The notes under the pieces are model-generated. The model saw only the letters and a list, made by a program, of their open reading frames with translations, was not told where the DNA came from and did not search any database. Below are positions 23,318 to 33,868 of a DNA stretch of 64,000 nucleotides, in pieces (position 1 is the stretch's first letter; the number at the start of each line of letters is the position of its first letter). Source of the stretch: Brassica napus (lineage: Eukaryota; Streptophyta; Magnoliopsida; Brassicales; Brassicaceae); the NCBI RefSeq assembly GCF_020379485.1, contig NC_063450.1, positions 31,720,137 through 31,784,136 of the forward strand, read 5' to 3'. The position numbers and the translations under genes are program-made.

Positions 23318-26300
23318 ATAACTTGTCTCATGAGTGTCCAAGATCATGACTTGATCAATGATCATTGTTGTAATGAATTTTACAATCTCATCAAACTATG
23401 GCTCTGCGGCCAAATACACTCATGGACCTCACACATGGCTATCGATTCTTCTTGCCTTCGGCAATGCCACATACATTAGATATTGCAGTCCTATATTTAT
23501 ATCTTGATGGCGTCCCATGACCTTTCTTGCCGTGGATCATACCACGCACTTGAATATATATTAGGTCATGGACCTCGACCACACGTGCTTATGGACTGCC
23601 ATATGATAACTGATCTTTCTTTTCCACTAACCCGTACTACAATCTAGTCGGTCCATGCTAGTGTCACAGATCTGTATAAACCTTTTAACCTCTCTTTAGG
23701 TTGGTTTAGTATAAACACAAGGAATTCGAATTTCTTTATTAGTTTACATATGGACTGAATTTGATCGTTCTTATAGAACTCCTTTACTAGTATTATATAC
23801 TATATGCAGCTGCTTTGTTTCAGTCCATGAACAGCTTAGGAACAATGATGTCCTTTATCCAGTGATCCATATGCTGCTTACTACATCTTTATATGTCAAT
23901 TTAATTTCTTTCTTATGACCAGACCTTTGTCAATTTCGAAATTGTGTAGCATCATCCACCACATAGGAGTTTATCTCCTTATAATCTGTTCCATGGTCTC
24001 TGTGAGTATCCTTGTGTAACAAGCTATGATCGAATGCTGTTAATAGGAAACATGACACCTTTAGACCTCGTGATCATGTACCATATCTCACAATTTCTTT
24101 TCCCTCACAAGACCCATCTATTTCACTGGTTTATATCAGATGACGTTTCTGTATATGTATGTATGGCCAATACGCCTATATTTTCTTTAGATACTTTAAA
24201 CCCCACGTTTATCTTTTCAATCTAATCTTTATTCTTTATGAGTACTCTTTCGTGGGTTCTGATCCTCGTTTATATCTTTATGTTCAAGTGCTACTCTCTA
24301 TGTACAAATATATCATTATGTGTCGACACTTATATATGGTTCCATTGTGTTCCAGACATGATCTAATCGATTTGAGATTTCATTATCCATGACCTTTGTT
24401 ACCTAGCAGCTTGGCGTCCCAAGCTACATGGTTTGGTACCTTAGATGTTTAGCTGCGCAGCCTTTTCTCAATGTCTGATATGGTTTCCTTATGACCTCGA
24501 ATCTGTATTGTCATTCTATGCACCTTTCTTTTCTTTCTGAGGTTCCTTATCTTATGGAACACTTTGGTCTATCTTGTATAGACTATGTAGCAACTTGACT
24601 GTGTCTCTTTCTAGGACATCAGATTTCGTTTGGTGCTAAGCTGGTTATGACTTAGTCATTCTTTTCTTTTCTTTTCGGGTCAGTGTCTGGCATCTCGATT
24701 AGCTAGCTATGTATAATCTTTTCTTTCTTTGGACGTCTATAATTCTAATCCGAGGATCTTTGCCAAGACAATGATGGTTGATACCATTCTGTTTCTTATC
24801 ATTCTTTACTCTTTACCAGCTTATAGCTTTCTCTTTTTAATGTTGGATAGTCGGATTCATTGATCATACAATCCGTGTACCTAGCCACTTTCTGATCACC
24901 CATATTTGGCTCAAGGTCTCTTAGAAGTCGTGGGAGAAAGTCATACTCTTATCCAACATATATTCCCATCCTCTTCTGAGGTTCCATCTTAGACGGCACA
25001 TATGTCTGTGGTGGTTTATTCAAAGTCTCTTAAAATGGTGTATGTCTGGTTTATGACATGTATTCAATCTGAGATGGGAATATATATGCTCACTTATATG
25101 GCCTGATATATTTTTACTTTATATACATGTAAATCCATGATGTCCCTAAGCTTTAGGATGGATGTACGATCCTTATAGGTAATGGACTGCACGGCCAAGC
25201 CGTTTATATCATGGTCATAGACCATGGTTCACGAATTTGTAGTATTGATCATGTATCACGGGTTTATCCTCTCTCCCCATCATGAACATATATAATTCAT
25301 GATGCTTAGGATAATAAAGCCTAATGAGTTTCCCTTTGTGTACATGTTTCACAACGTGAGATCTTATGGGATAACTCTTTGTGCCTTCTCAATATCAATC
25401 TTTGCATCAAGTTTAGACTAGGATGGCTAATCCGGTCTTGCCATAAAGTGTATAATTTTCGTGGGATATATCAGTATGATCACCACGGCTCTTGCCTCTT
25501 ATCATACTGATCTGTAGCATAGTTTTGATCAGTAGATTACATAGGTATAGTCTTGACCACTTTCTTAAAGGGTCTTAGGTGTTTTCTTTCTTTCTTAAAT
25601 CTGAAGGAACTTGTTTCCTTTTGCCCATTGTTTCTATTTGGAAACCATATTAACTCAATGGGTCATATATTCTTGGGTGTATATAATGCCCTTTAGGCAA
25701 TGCCTTAGCCATAGATTTCTTACTAGGCTACTATACCGTACCATAATGCCTTTTAGGCGATTTCTTTATCAATCATTCACATTATCAAGTAAGATCAGGC
25801 AAGATATAATAGTAATGAACTCAAATCAATTCTATTATTATATATAAAATCGTGAATAACAATTAGGTTTAAAGAAAAACACAAATCAAAGACTTAAAAC
25901 ACGATTAGCATGTCGAGATCTTTCTTTAGTCAATAGACATCGGCCCCACCATCAGTTATATTAGTCACGGCTGCCTTGGATTCATCATGATCCATATCAG
26001 TCTTATTTGCTTCAGGATATCTCATCTCACTATTTTTTTTAGCAACTGATTACTCTGCTCAGTTAGGCATGAGAGCAGATCATTATAGGTGGTGAAACCT
26101 TTTTCTCTATAGATATGTTGTAACAATAGATCTCTTGGATCGGCTGTGAGGAAGGTCTTTTCCAGTAAATCCTCCTCTGTTACCACTTCACCACATAGTC
26201 TCAGTTTGTAAACGATTTTGGACAAAGCAAAATGATATTCATCCACATACTCAAAGTCCTGGAATCTGAGACTCATCCATGCATGCCTGGCCTTTGGTAA

Positions 26301-26719
26301 TAACACCATTGTGTATCTGTATTTTAATTTGTCCAAAGGTCACGAGGATTCTCAATATTTAGGTACTGATTTCTTAGATCCTCAGTGAGATGATGGCACA
26401 TAATTGTTATGGCTCTTAACTTTTCACTTCTAGTTGCATAATCACCCTGAATGATACTCCTTCCGAGTCCTCTTGATTTCAGGACAACTGAAGTGTTCGT
26501 TGCCCATTCTAGATAATTTTCTCCAGAGGGATTTAGAATGGCATAATCTAAAGGCTCAAATCTCGGCATCTGAAACCATATTATCAATCAATTCATGATT
26601 TAGGATGCAACCAATTCAAAATAATCAGTGCATATGATTTCATAAGTCTCTCGACCAAAACACTTTACTACTCGATCATGGTGCGAAACAAGTCGAGAAT
26701 GCTAGGTCTATATGTGATG

Positions 26720-27400
26720 CTTAGGCCACACGACCATGTAATGTGATACAACGATCCTAGAGATCGGTTCATGAGATATGCAAGCAAGGTCACACGACCA
26801 TTCAGATATGGTGTCTCTATAGGCCACACGGCCAAGCTATGATGCATTAAGCCACACGGCTTTCAATCACATGATGCAAACAATGTGATCTATCAAGGGC
26901 ACAAGGCCGCGAGTATGAACAATGCATCGGAATGGTTAGGCCACACGGGCGTTCGGTATGGTTCATAGCAAAATCACACGGCCACAACAGAATATAATGC
27001 AAACAAGGATAATCAATTTAGATGCATTCAATCTTATCATTCAGTTGCATATCAATTAGGGTTTACCAATTTCAAGGTTGGTAATATGCGACTAGATTTT
27101 AGGGTTTCAGAATCAGAGTAATCTAGCAACCTAACTCTCATGCAATATGTAATCAATTCTAAAGCGGTTGGTTTCTATCAGTTCATGATTCAATCAAAAC
27201 AAACAAACAAACCAATCGGCCAAGTAATAGAACAAGCCACACGACTATTTAGTTCAATTCAACATCATCCCTAGAATTAGATCTAAGTTCAATTGCAATT
27301 AATCGGCAGTGATCAGGTTCAGATATGAATGCAACAAGGCCACACGGCCACGGATGATGATCTAGAACAATTAACCTAGAATGTATTAAGGCCACACGGC
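26720..27400 (-). repeat. Dispersed GGCCACACGGCC motif array in copia leader
   Basis: About ten imperfect copies of the short partly palindromic motif AGGCCACACGGCC occur at irregular spacing between PBS and gag (for example near 26723, 26787, 26821, 26849, 26938, 27339 and 27378). Spacing is not tandem. Function is unknown; it sits where packaging or translation signals of the RNA would lie. Confidence 0.6.
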
Positions 27401-28244
27401 CACAATCTAATTCGATTTCAAAGTGATAAAGACTAGATCATTAGAGTTTTAACCAAGTCAAGCAATTCAGATTCAGATTTAAACAATCCTAATCAATATT
27501 TTCTAGGTGATCAAACAAACAATTAAATTTCAAATCAAAATTAAAACCGATTTTCAAATTTAGGTTTTTAGGGATTTCGAAACTTTGATCTTTGATCAAA
27601 GGGATTTGATTTGAGATTCAAGACCTTTAAGGTTATGGTTTTAATTGATCAATGGATCAATCTCGATTTAGGGTTTAGGGGATCAGATTTATTCGAGCTC
27701 CGATTTACTCTTTTAGGGTTTGATCTATTATCCTAGGGTTTTATCTTAGAGATTAGTTTTTAGGGTTTCAATCTTTACAAACAATCCAAATTCAATTCTC
27801 ATGTTCGTAGAATTAGGGTTACCTTTTGTTTTCAGATTGTAGAAACCGGACCACCAAGAGAAACTCGAACGGACGCGAGCTGGAACGCGAGCTGGAACGA
27901 GAGCTGGAACGAGCAGGGACGGACGCATGCTGAAGCGTGAGCTGGAACGGGACACGTCTGATCGGGAACGCGAGCAGGTTGCTTCCTATTGGGTCGCGAG
28001 CTGGCTGATCGGGGAACACGAGCTGGCTGGACGTCGGATGCGAGCTGTTCTGATGCGAACGGGAAGCTGAGGACGTCTAGGATCAGGAACGCCTTAGGGC
28101 TGGAGCTGATCGGATGGATGCAAGCTGGAACGCGAGCTGGAGCAGATTAGGGTTTGTCGGGTTTAGGTTTAAAGTCGCCGGCTAGGTTAGGGTTTAAGGG
28201 GTTTTTGATTTGCTCAAGGAGTTTAGAAACTCGTGCTGATAATG

Positions 28245-28567
28245 TGTTATAAAACACACGGTTTAGAGACTGAATGTTTCTATCTATTATTAATCATAAC
28301 ATGAGTTCCTTTATATAAGGCTTACAAGTAATAGAAAAAGGAAAATATCCAAAACCTAAACCAAGTAGGATTAGGAAAACTAATAATACATAATAATGGA
28401 AAGATAACAATTACAAGGAAAAAGAAATAGAGTTTCCTTTTCTCCAAAGCATAAGCCGCTTCTCTCTCTCTCTCTGGGGTTGGGCCGTCTCTCTCTCTCT
28501 GGGTTGGGCCGTCTCTCTCTCTAAGTATATGGACCGGTTATGGATATCCATCAATTGATTTATAACA
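28245..28567 (-). repeat. 5' LTR of minus-strand copia element
   Basis: The 323-bp LTR has ends TGTTATAA...TTATAACA, a perfect 8-bp terminal inverted repeat. It contains (CT)n runs with two copies of a GGGTTGGGCCGTCTCTCTCT unit at about 28480-28520. It lies immediately 3' of a tRNA-Val gene. Confidence 0.7.
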
Positions 28568-28580
28568 GAAAAAAAATATT

Positions 28581-28653
28581 TGGTGCTGCTCAGGATCGAA
28601 CTGGAGACCTTTTGCGTGTAAGGCAAACGTGATAACCACTACACCACAGCACC
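28581..28653 (-). tRNA. tRNA-Val (anticodon UAC)
   Basis: The minus strand folds as a complete 73-nt tRNA: acceptor GGTGCTG/CAGCACC with discriminator A, D-arm sequence GTGTAGTGGTTATCAC (A box), anticodon stem TTTGC/GCAAA with loop CTTACAC (anticodon TAC), and T arm TCCAG-TTCGATC-CTGAG (B box). One T-stem pair is mismatched (C-A). No intron and no encoded CCA, as in nuclear genes. A run of eight T just downstream is a good Pol III terminator, and CAA motifs lie just upstream. Confidence 0.85.
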
Positions 28654-28936
28654 TTGTTACATGTTACATTGGTTGTACCTAAGTAATCATATATTCTAAT
28701 AGATTGTTCATGTAACCATTTCACTATTTTTATTTTTTATAATAAATGCTTGTAGCTTTTGACCAAAAAATAAAAAATAAAATAAATGCTTGTAGCCATA
28801 TATCAAATCTTTTACATGAATTGGGAAATCACTGATTCGTGACAAATAACTTGGGTTTCACTTTGGATTACTTGAGACATGTAACTGTATAGACACTGTG
28901 AATAGATCTCTGATCCATTTGTTTGTTTGGACTATG
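28654..28936. other. Short spacer between tRNA-Val gene and hAT element
   Basis: AT-rich; includes the upstream region of the minus-strand tRNA gene. Nothing else is recognised. Confidence 0.4.
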
Positions 28937-29100
28937 GATGTTAATACGGGCTACCCGTACCTTTTTAAGCCCAGCCCGTTTAGACCATACCCGTTTAAAA
29001 CTCGTTAACTGCATGCCCTTTTAACCGCAAACCCGTTAGAGCCCGTTTAATTATAAGCCCCTTTGAATTGGAGATACCCGTGAGCCCGTTTGTTTTTTCT
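28937..29100 (-). repeat. hAT subterminal region with repeated CCCGTTT motifs
   Basis: This stretch contains many copies of ACCCGTTT/GCCCGTTT in both orientations (for example near 28976, 28989, 29031, 29041 and 29086). Such subterminal motif clusters are where hAT transposases bind. It lies downstream of the minus-strand transposase gene and is read as the element's 3' end. The opposite end was not found near 32.1 kb, so the 5' end appears lost. Confidence 0.5.
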
Positions 29101-29696
29101 TTTTCCTAATACAGTTTAGTTATTTTTTAAATATAGATTTGTTATTCTTTCTCTCTTTTGCTATGTTAATCATAAGAAACTTATGATTAAAGGATGTTAT
29201 TTTATAATGAATCCATAATGCTTATCTTTATCAGTTTTAATATTTATTAAACTTCTACATATGTGTTTGTAACTTGTAAGTTTAACGAATCTGAAATCTG
29301 AAGTAAAGCAAACAATTTTTGGAGCTTTACAATAACATGTAATGAACCTGTTTTAAAACTGTTTTTGAAGGTGAAAGACAACAAAACCCGACAATATCTG
29401 TTCTAGAGCAAACCAACAAACTCATAAATTGAAAGATAACAAAACAGTTTTGTCATCAAACTTGTGTCTGAAAAAAAAAAAAAACTGCAAACCATAGAGA
29501 AACAACTATGGATAAACAAGATAGAAACCAACTTCATCCTCCTCTTTTTGTCTCAAACCAACAACGAGTTCTCCATCTACATGGAGCATTGCTCTGCAAA
29601 GAAATGACATTATTTATATCAGCATTACGTTAGGAGTTTACAATGGAGCATTACACCAAAGTGGTGAATAACTCTCGGCCAAAGACAAAAAAGTAT

Positions 29697-29860
29697 CAGA
29701 ATTGGACCATTCTCTATCTGACTAAACCAATGCCTAACAAGACATAAAAGACATAACAGTTTACAGTCAAGGCCACAAACACACCTAACAAGACATAAAA
29801 GACATAACAGTTTACAGTCAAGGCCACAAACACATAACAGAATTGGACCATTCTCTATCA
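29697..29860. repeat. 51-bp tandem duplication inside a 141-bp direct repeat
   Basis: The unit beginning CCTAACAAGACATAAAAGAC occurs at 29733 and 29784 (period 51). AGAATTGGACCATTCTCTAT flanks it on both sides (29698 and 29839). Local replication-slippage product downstream of the hAT transposase gene. Confidence 0.75.
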
Positions 29861-30049
29861 AAGAACCGAGTAAGTAACAGTCAAGGACTCAAGGTTACCT
29901 CTTCACTGTCTCATTGCATGTTTGAATCTCCTGACCTTGAACTTTCTACTCTTGAGCTGCTCACTGTTTTTCTGACATCTTCAGTGGCAATCTCATCAGT
30001 ATCTTGGATGGTACCTACAATTTAAAATGCAAGTTAATCCAAGAATCAT

Positions 30050-32086
30050 TTAACTATGAATCTGTTTGTGTAAATTTTTAAAACTACCTTCAAATTCTGC
30101 AAATCCTCTAAGCCAATTGCGAGCACAAAGCAAAGCTTGAACATTTTTTGGAAGAAGCCGGTTTCGGTATGGAGTCAAAATTCTACCTCCAATACTAAAG
30201 GCCGACTCAGAGGCAACCGTAGTAAGAGGGATGGTAAGCAAATCCCTCGCCATATCAGCTAAATCACTCAGCCTATGATGATTCTCTTTCCAATAACCTA
30301 AGACATCCAAGTTTGGATAATTTTTTCTGTTTACTCTTGGCTCCTCTAAATAAATATCTAAATGTGTCTTTGGGTTGTCCACACCAGCTGCAATGCTTCT
30401 TTCTAACTCAAAAAGATCCTATACAATGAAGCTTCATATCAATAACTCAAAAAGATCCTATACAATGAAGATGCAAAGTCTGAAACATTTACTTACATTG
30501 TCAAATTCTTCTTCAAGTGGTGATTCATTGACTATCTCATATGGAGTTTGTGAAGCTGAAGGACCTGATGAGCTTGCCCACTTTCTAGCTTGATAGTCTT
30601 TGTAGAGCTTCTCCAAGTTTTCCCTAAGTACTGCGATCTTTAAGGCAGAAGTAGTAGGATCCACAGTTTCATAAGCTTTTTCAAGAATCTCAATTTTCAA
30701 TCTTGGATCTAACACAGCTCCCATAGCGAGAATCATATTATAATCCTCCCAGTACTTATCAAACTTAACTTGCATTGGCTGAATCATTTCTCTTATCCCA
30801 TCATCATCACAGTGAGCATATTTCTTCAACAATCTTTCTATCCTCCACACCTCTGTGAAATAAACATTTGATGTAGGATACTTAGAAACAGAAAAATATG
30901 TAGTAATGACACTAAAAGGCTTCAACAGCTCGCATATCTTAACCCCTCGGTTCCAGTCAGCCTCCGAAGGCAACGACTTGTAATGTGTATCAAAAGATGC
31001 CATGTTTTCAAAAGCTGCTCTGAACTTCAATGCTCGGACTAGCATCTGGTATGTAGAGTTCCATCTAGTCGGAACATCAAGAGATAGACCTGCTCCGTCT
31101 ATGATCCCAACTCTCTCAACACAAGCTGCAAAAGACTGTATTCTTTGTTGAGATGCTTTTACATATCTGACCCTTTCCCTAATGTCATGCAAGAGATCTT
31201 TTGCTAACTCTAAACCGTCTTTCACTATCAGATTTAAGATGTGAGCACAACATCGCACATGCATAAACTTCCCATCACATAACCAACCACTGCCACCCAT
31301 CATCTGAAGTTGCCCTTTAAGTATTCTCAACATACTATCATTGTTGGTAGCGTTATCCAGAGTGAAAGAGAATACCTTTTTCTCCAAACCTCAATCCTTC
31401 AAACACTCAATAATATTGCTAGCAATTTCTCCACCAGTATGTGGACACTTCAGAACGCAGAAGGCTAAAACCTTATTGTTCAATTTCCAGTCATCATCAA
31501 TGAAAGAGGCAGTCAAACAAAGATAACCCATGGTAGTGGGACGAGCTAGCCACAAATCTGAAGTAAAGCAAACTCTACCCTGATGCTTTGCAAACACATT
31601 CCTAAGCTTTTCCTTTTCTATTTCATACCTTCTAAAGACATCAGCGACAGCAGTTTGTCTACAAATTGGCTTACAATCCGGATTGAGATACAAACTCCTT
31701 GCTCTAACCTTTTCATACTCAGCATATCTAAACGGCAAATCATGATAGATTATGATCTCGCTAGTCATCTCTCTATCAACTTTATGATCATATGGAACCC
31801 TATCTACCTTCTTAGGCTTTTCTGGACAGGTTTCTAAATGGCGATGCAAGTGTTGTGTGCCATGTGTTTTAGTATTGATCATTAGTTTTCTACCACAATA
31901 GTTACACTGACCTCTTTCCTTGCCATCACTTTCAACTCCAACTGATGTAAAATCGTTCCAAACTGTAGAAGTTAAGCGCCTCTTGCGTGGTTTTGTTGCT
32001 TGAGTTGTTTCAGCTACTTGTGTGTCACTTGGTTCTGGTTCTTGCATCTCTGTTTCTTCCTCACTCACTGCATTGGTTATAGCCAA
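30050..32086 (-). pseudogene. hAT-family transposase (zf-BED, RICESLEEPER-like) with one premature stop
   Basis: Exon 1 runs from about 32086 to 30497. It encodes a BED zinc finger (CNYCGRKLMINTKTHGTQHLHRHLETC-like, Cys2His2) and then a catalytic RNase-H-like core with CFTSDLWLARPTTMGYL, TLDNATNND, VRCCAHILNLIV and DVPTRWNSTYQML. A GT-AG intron (30496-30419) leads to exon 2 (30418-30050) with the hAT C-terminal dimerisation motif (PLTTVASESAFSIGGRILTPYRNRL). The frame is continuous except for one TGA at 31393-31391, probably from TGG. No in-frame ATG is seen at the left end: the frame opens at TTG after an upstream stop, so the N-terminal exon is lost or upstream. Many family members in Brassicaceae are domesticated host genes. 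The nonsense codon and missing 5' terminus argue for a dead element. Confidence 0.85.
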
Positions 32087-32130
32087 TGTTCAAAAGTTCG
32101 GGCCATAAGAAATTGTAGAGAATGATTTAC

Positions 32131-33300
32131 CTGCTCTGTTGTCATGTAGGAAACCAACCAGCAGCGGTGATACCATGCACGGTAGTTCATCTTTGATCTC
32201 TGCAAAGGCCAAGTAATTGAATAGGAGCAGAATGAGTGACTGTGTGCAATATTCGTAGGAATTGCAACGAGAGACCGACCATTTATATATAAATATACGA
32301 TAGCTAAATTGTGAAGAAACCAATATGTATGTATATGTCATGGTGAACCTTCATTACATATAAAGCACAAAACTGATATAAACCTCGCCTATTGATTCCA
32401 CTAGCTCAGACTCTTTGGTGATAATCTCTTGGAGTTGTGGTGTGGGAAAACTCCGAGAAATCATCTTAATTATCCATCTTCTGTTACAATAAAAAACCAA
32501 AATATTATGAGCAACACTTGTAGGTTTCCTTTTCTTCACTAAGTTATGATGACCGACCTGTGACTCCATGTTGGCTCACTCTTTGGACAATTAGAAAGAA
32601 CTAGCTTAGAGAGACGAAGTTCTTCTGTGAATGCCTCCAAGGGTTGATCTTGTTTGGACAAGATCAACTTCCTACCAACAAGATGAGGGAGGGTTAGATA
32701 AAGAAACAAAACACTAGAGAACAAAGGAACATCATTTCAAAGTAACCGGGCGTTCCATGCAGTTCCAAAGTCTAAGCTTAACAGCAACAGAGCTTGGCTA
32801 TGTTTCATGACTCTGCTCTCAAGGGAACAAGAAGAGATCCCAGACGAGATATCTTTGGTAGAAGTAGATGCGTTCTCAAGGGAACGCATGTTTTGCATCT
32901 TTACATAACTGGATAAGTATATCTGTAGATATTCCCAGTTTATGATCTTGATTCCAGAAACTTGGTGAGCTTCCGTCAGTAACGGATCCTGATTCTTTAT
33001 CCAGCAGTGTGAACTGTGAGGGGTGAATAAACCCAACTTCATCACTTTTAACTCAGAGAGAGAAAAAAACAAAAACAAAAACAAAACAAAAACAAAAGTA
33101 AGAGGAAGCATAATAGAAAGAAAATAAGGAAAACGCAAATCCATACAAGCCAAATTAGTCACCAGCATTGTTATGTCATAGGAATAATCTATAATGGAGA
33201 AGATTCTCTATACTCACATGAGAGGGTCAGATTCAAGAAGATGCTCCAACTGATTCAACAAGTCGAAGCAGACTTCTTCAGAGCATGACCCTTTTCTCAT
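32131..33300 (-). pseudogene. Protein prenyltransferase alpha-subunit repeat protein (PTAR1/At1g10095-like), truncated
   Basis: Five minus-strand exons with good splice sites: 33300-33218, 33044-32747, 32671-32558, 32480-32384 and 32199-32131. They read MRKGSCSEEVCFDLLNQLEH, DEVGFIHPSQFTLLD, SRVMKHSQALLLLSLDFGTAWNAR, LSNCPKSEPTWSHRRWIIKM and MNYRAWYHRCWLVSYMT. The NxRxxW and PKSExxWxHRRW repeats mark the prenyltransferase alpha-subunit family. Exon 2 has a frameshift: its first part ends at a TGA near 32887 while the second part is in another frame. The 3' half of the gene is missing where the hAT element region begins (about 32.1 kb). A gypsy element sits about 320 bp upstream of the start codon. 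I read it as a transposon-captured or broken gene copy. Confidence 0.75.
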
Positions 33301-33452
33301 TTTATCTTCTTGGGAGCTTTTCAGAATTACCTGATATAAAAGCAATAGATAAGCACAAAGAAACTCTGTGTGAATAAAAGGGTTGAGGAAGAAGCGAAAC
33401 TACATGTCAAAATCAAAAAGACATGGTTTGGTCTGATAATTACAGTGACCTT

Positions 33453-33620
33453 GACACAAACAGCTGTGTAAAACCAGAAAGATCACACACTAATCAAGTT
33501 ATGTCATTCTTTTAAGTCTAAATCCAAGTTCTATAAGCCAGGGACAAAAAAAAACTCAGTAGGCAGATACTTTTCAGGTACTTCTGATTTTGATTGGATC
33601 AGAAATTGGGATTGATACAC
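33453..33620. repeat. Left copy of host-sequence duplication flanking the gypsy element
   Basis: The 168-bp segment from GACACAAACAGCTGTG to GGATTGATACAC recurs at 38816-38985 with about three substitutions or indels. The left copy joins the truncated 5' LTR; the right copy follows the complete 3' LTR. See the finding on flank duplication. Confidence 0.9.
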
Positions 33621-33824
33621 CTTGGGCATGTTGAGTTTGTGAGAAGCGACATATGTGTCCTTCAGGTTGATCATATGTGATCAACGTTATCTCTCTTGTA
33701 ATCGATACTGAGTATTTGGGATTTGGGGTTAATCTATTCAGAAGTAGTATTCAGTATTCTGGTGTGTGTGAGAGATTACATAAAGGGTTGGAAGTTACGT
33801 GAGATCCATACAACAAACTTAACA
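33621..33824 (+). repeat. 5' LTR of gypsy element, first ~42 bp missing
   Basis: Identical to 38612-38815 of the 3' LTR except at three positions, all G here and A there. It lacks the TGTTTTACTATC start and the TATA box present in the other LTR, so this copy should not promote transcription of the element. Confidence 0.9.
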
Positions 33825-33868
33825 AATTGGTGCGCTTGTGACTCGATCGAAGCTTCGCGGTGTTTGCG

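Larger units (their letters stand above)
23318..28567 (-). mobile_element. Decayed Ty1/copia retrotransposon (minus strand), 3' end missing
   Basis: Reading the minus strand: 5' LTR (28567-28245), a primer-binding-like TTATCAGCACGAG, a ~1.6-kb leader, then a UBN2-type gag from ATG 26569 to 26022 (LNPSGENYLEWATNT, RSEKLRAITIMCHHL, RYTMVLLPKARHAW). One frameshift near 26330 breaks the gag. Protease/integrase/RT territory to 23318 is too eroded to give usable frames. The 3' LTR is absent, because the gypsy LTR begins at 23317. The element has the same leader type (CAGCTCGCGTTCC repeats) and gag family as the plus-strand copia element at 39.4-45.0 kb. Confidence 0.75.

Noticed and set aside
28430..28520. 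CT-rich repeats as a separate microsatellite locus
   Set aside because: They belong to the copia LTR and need no separate explanation.
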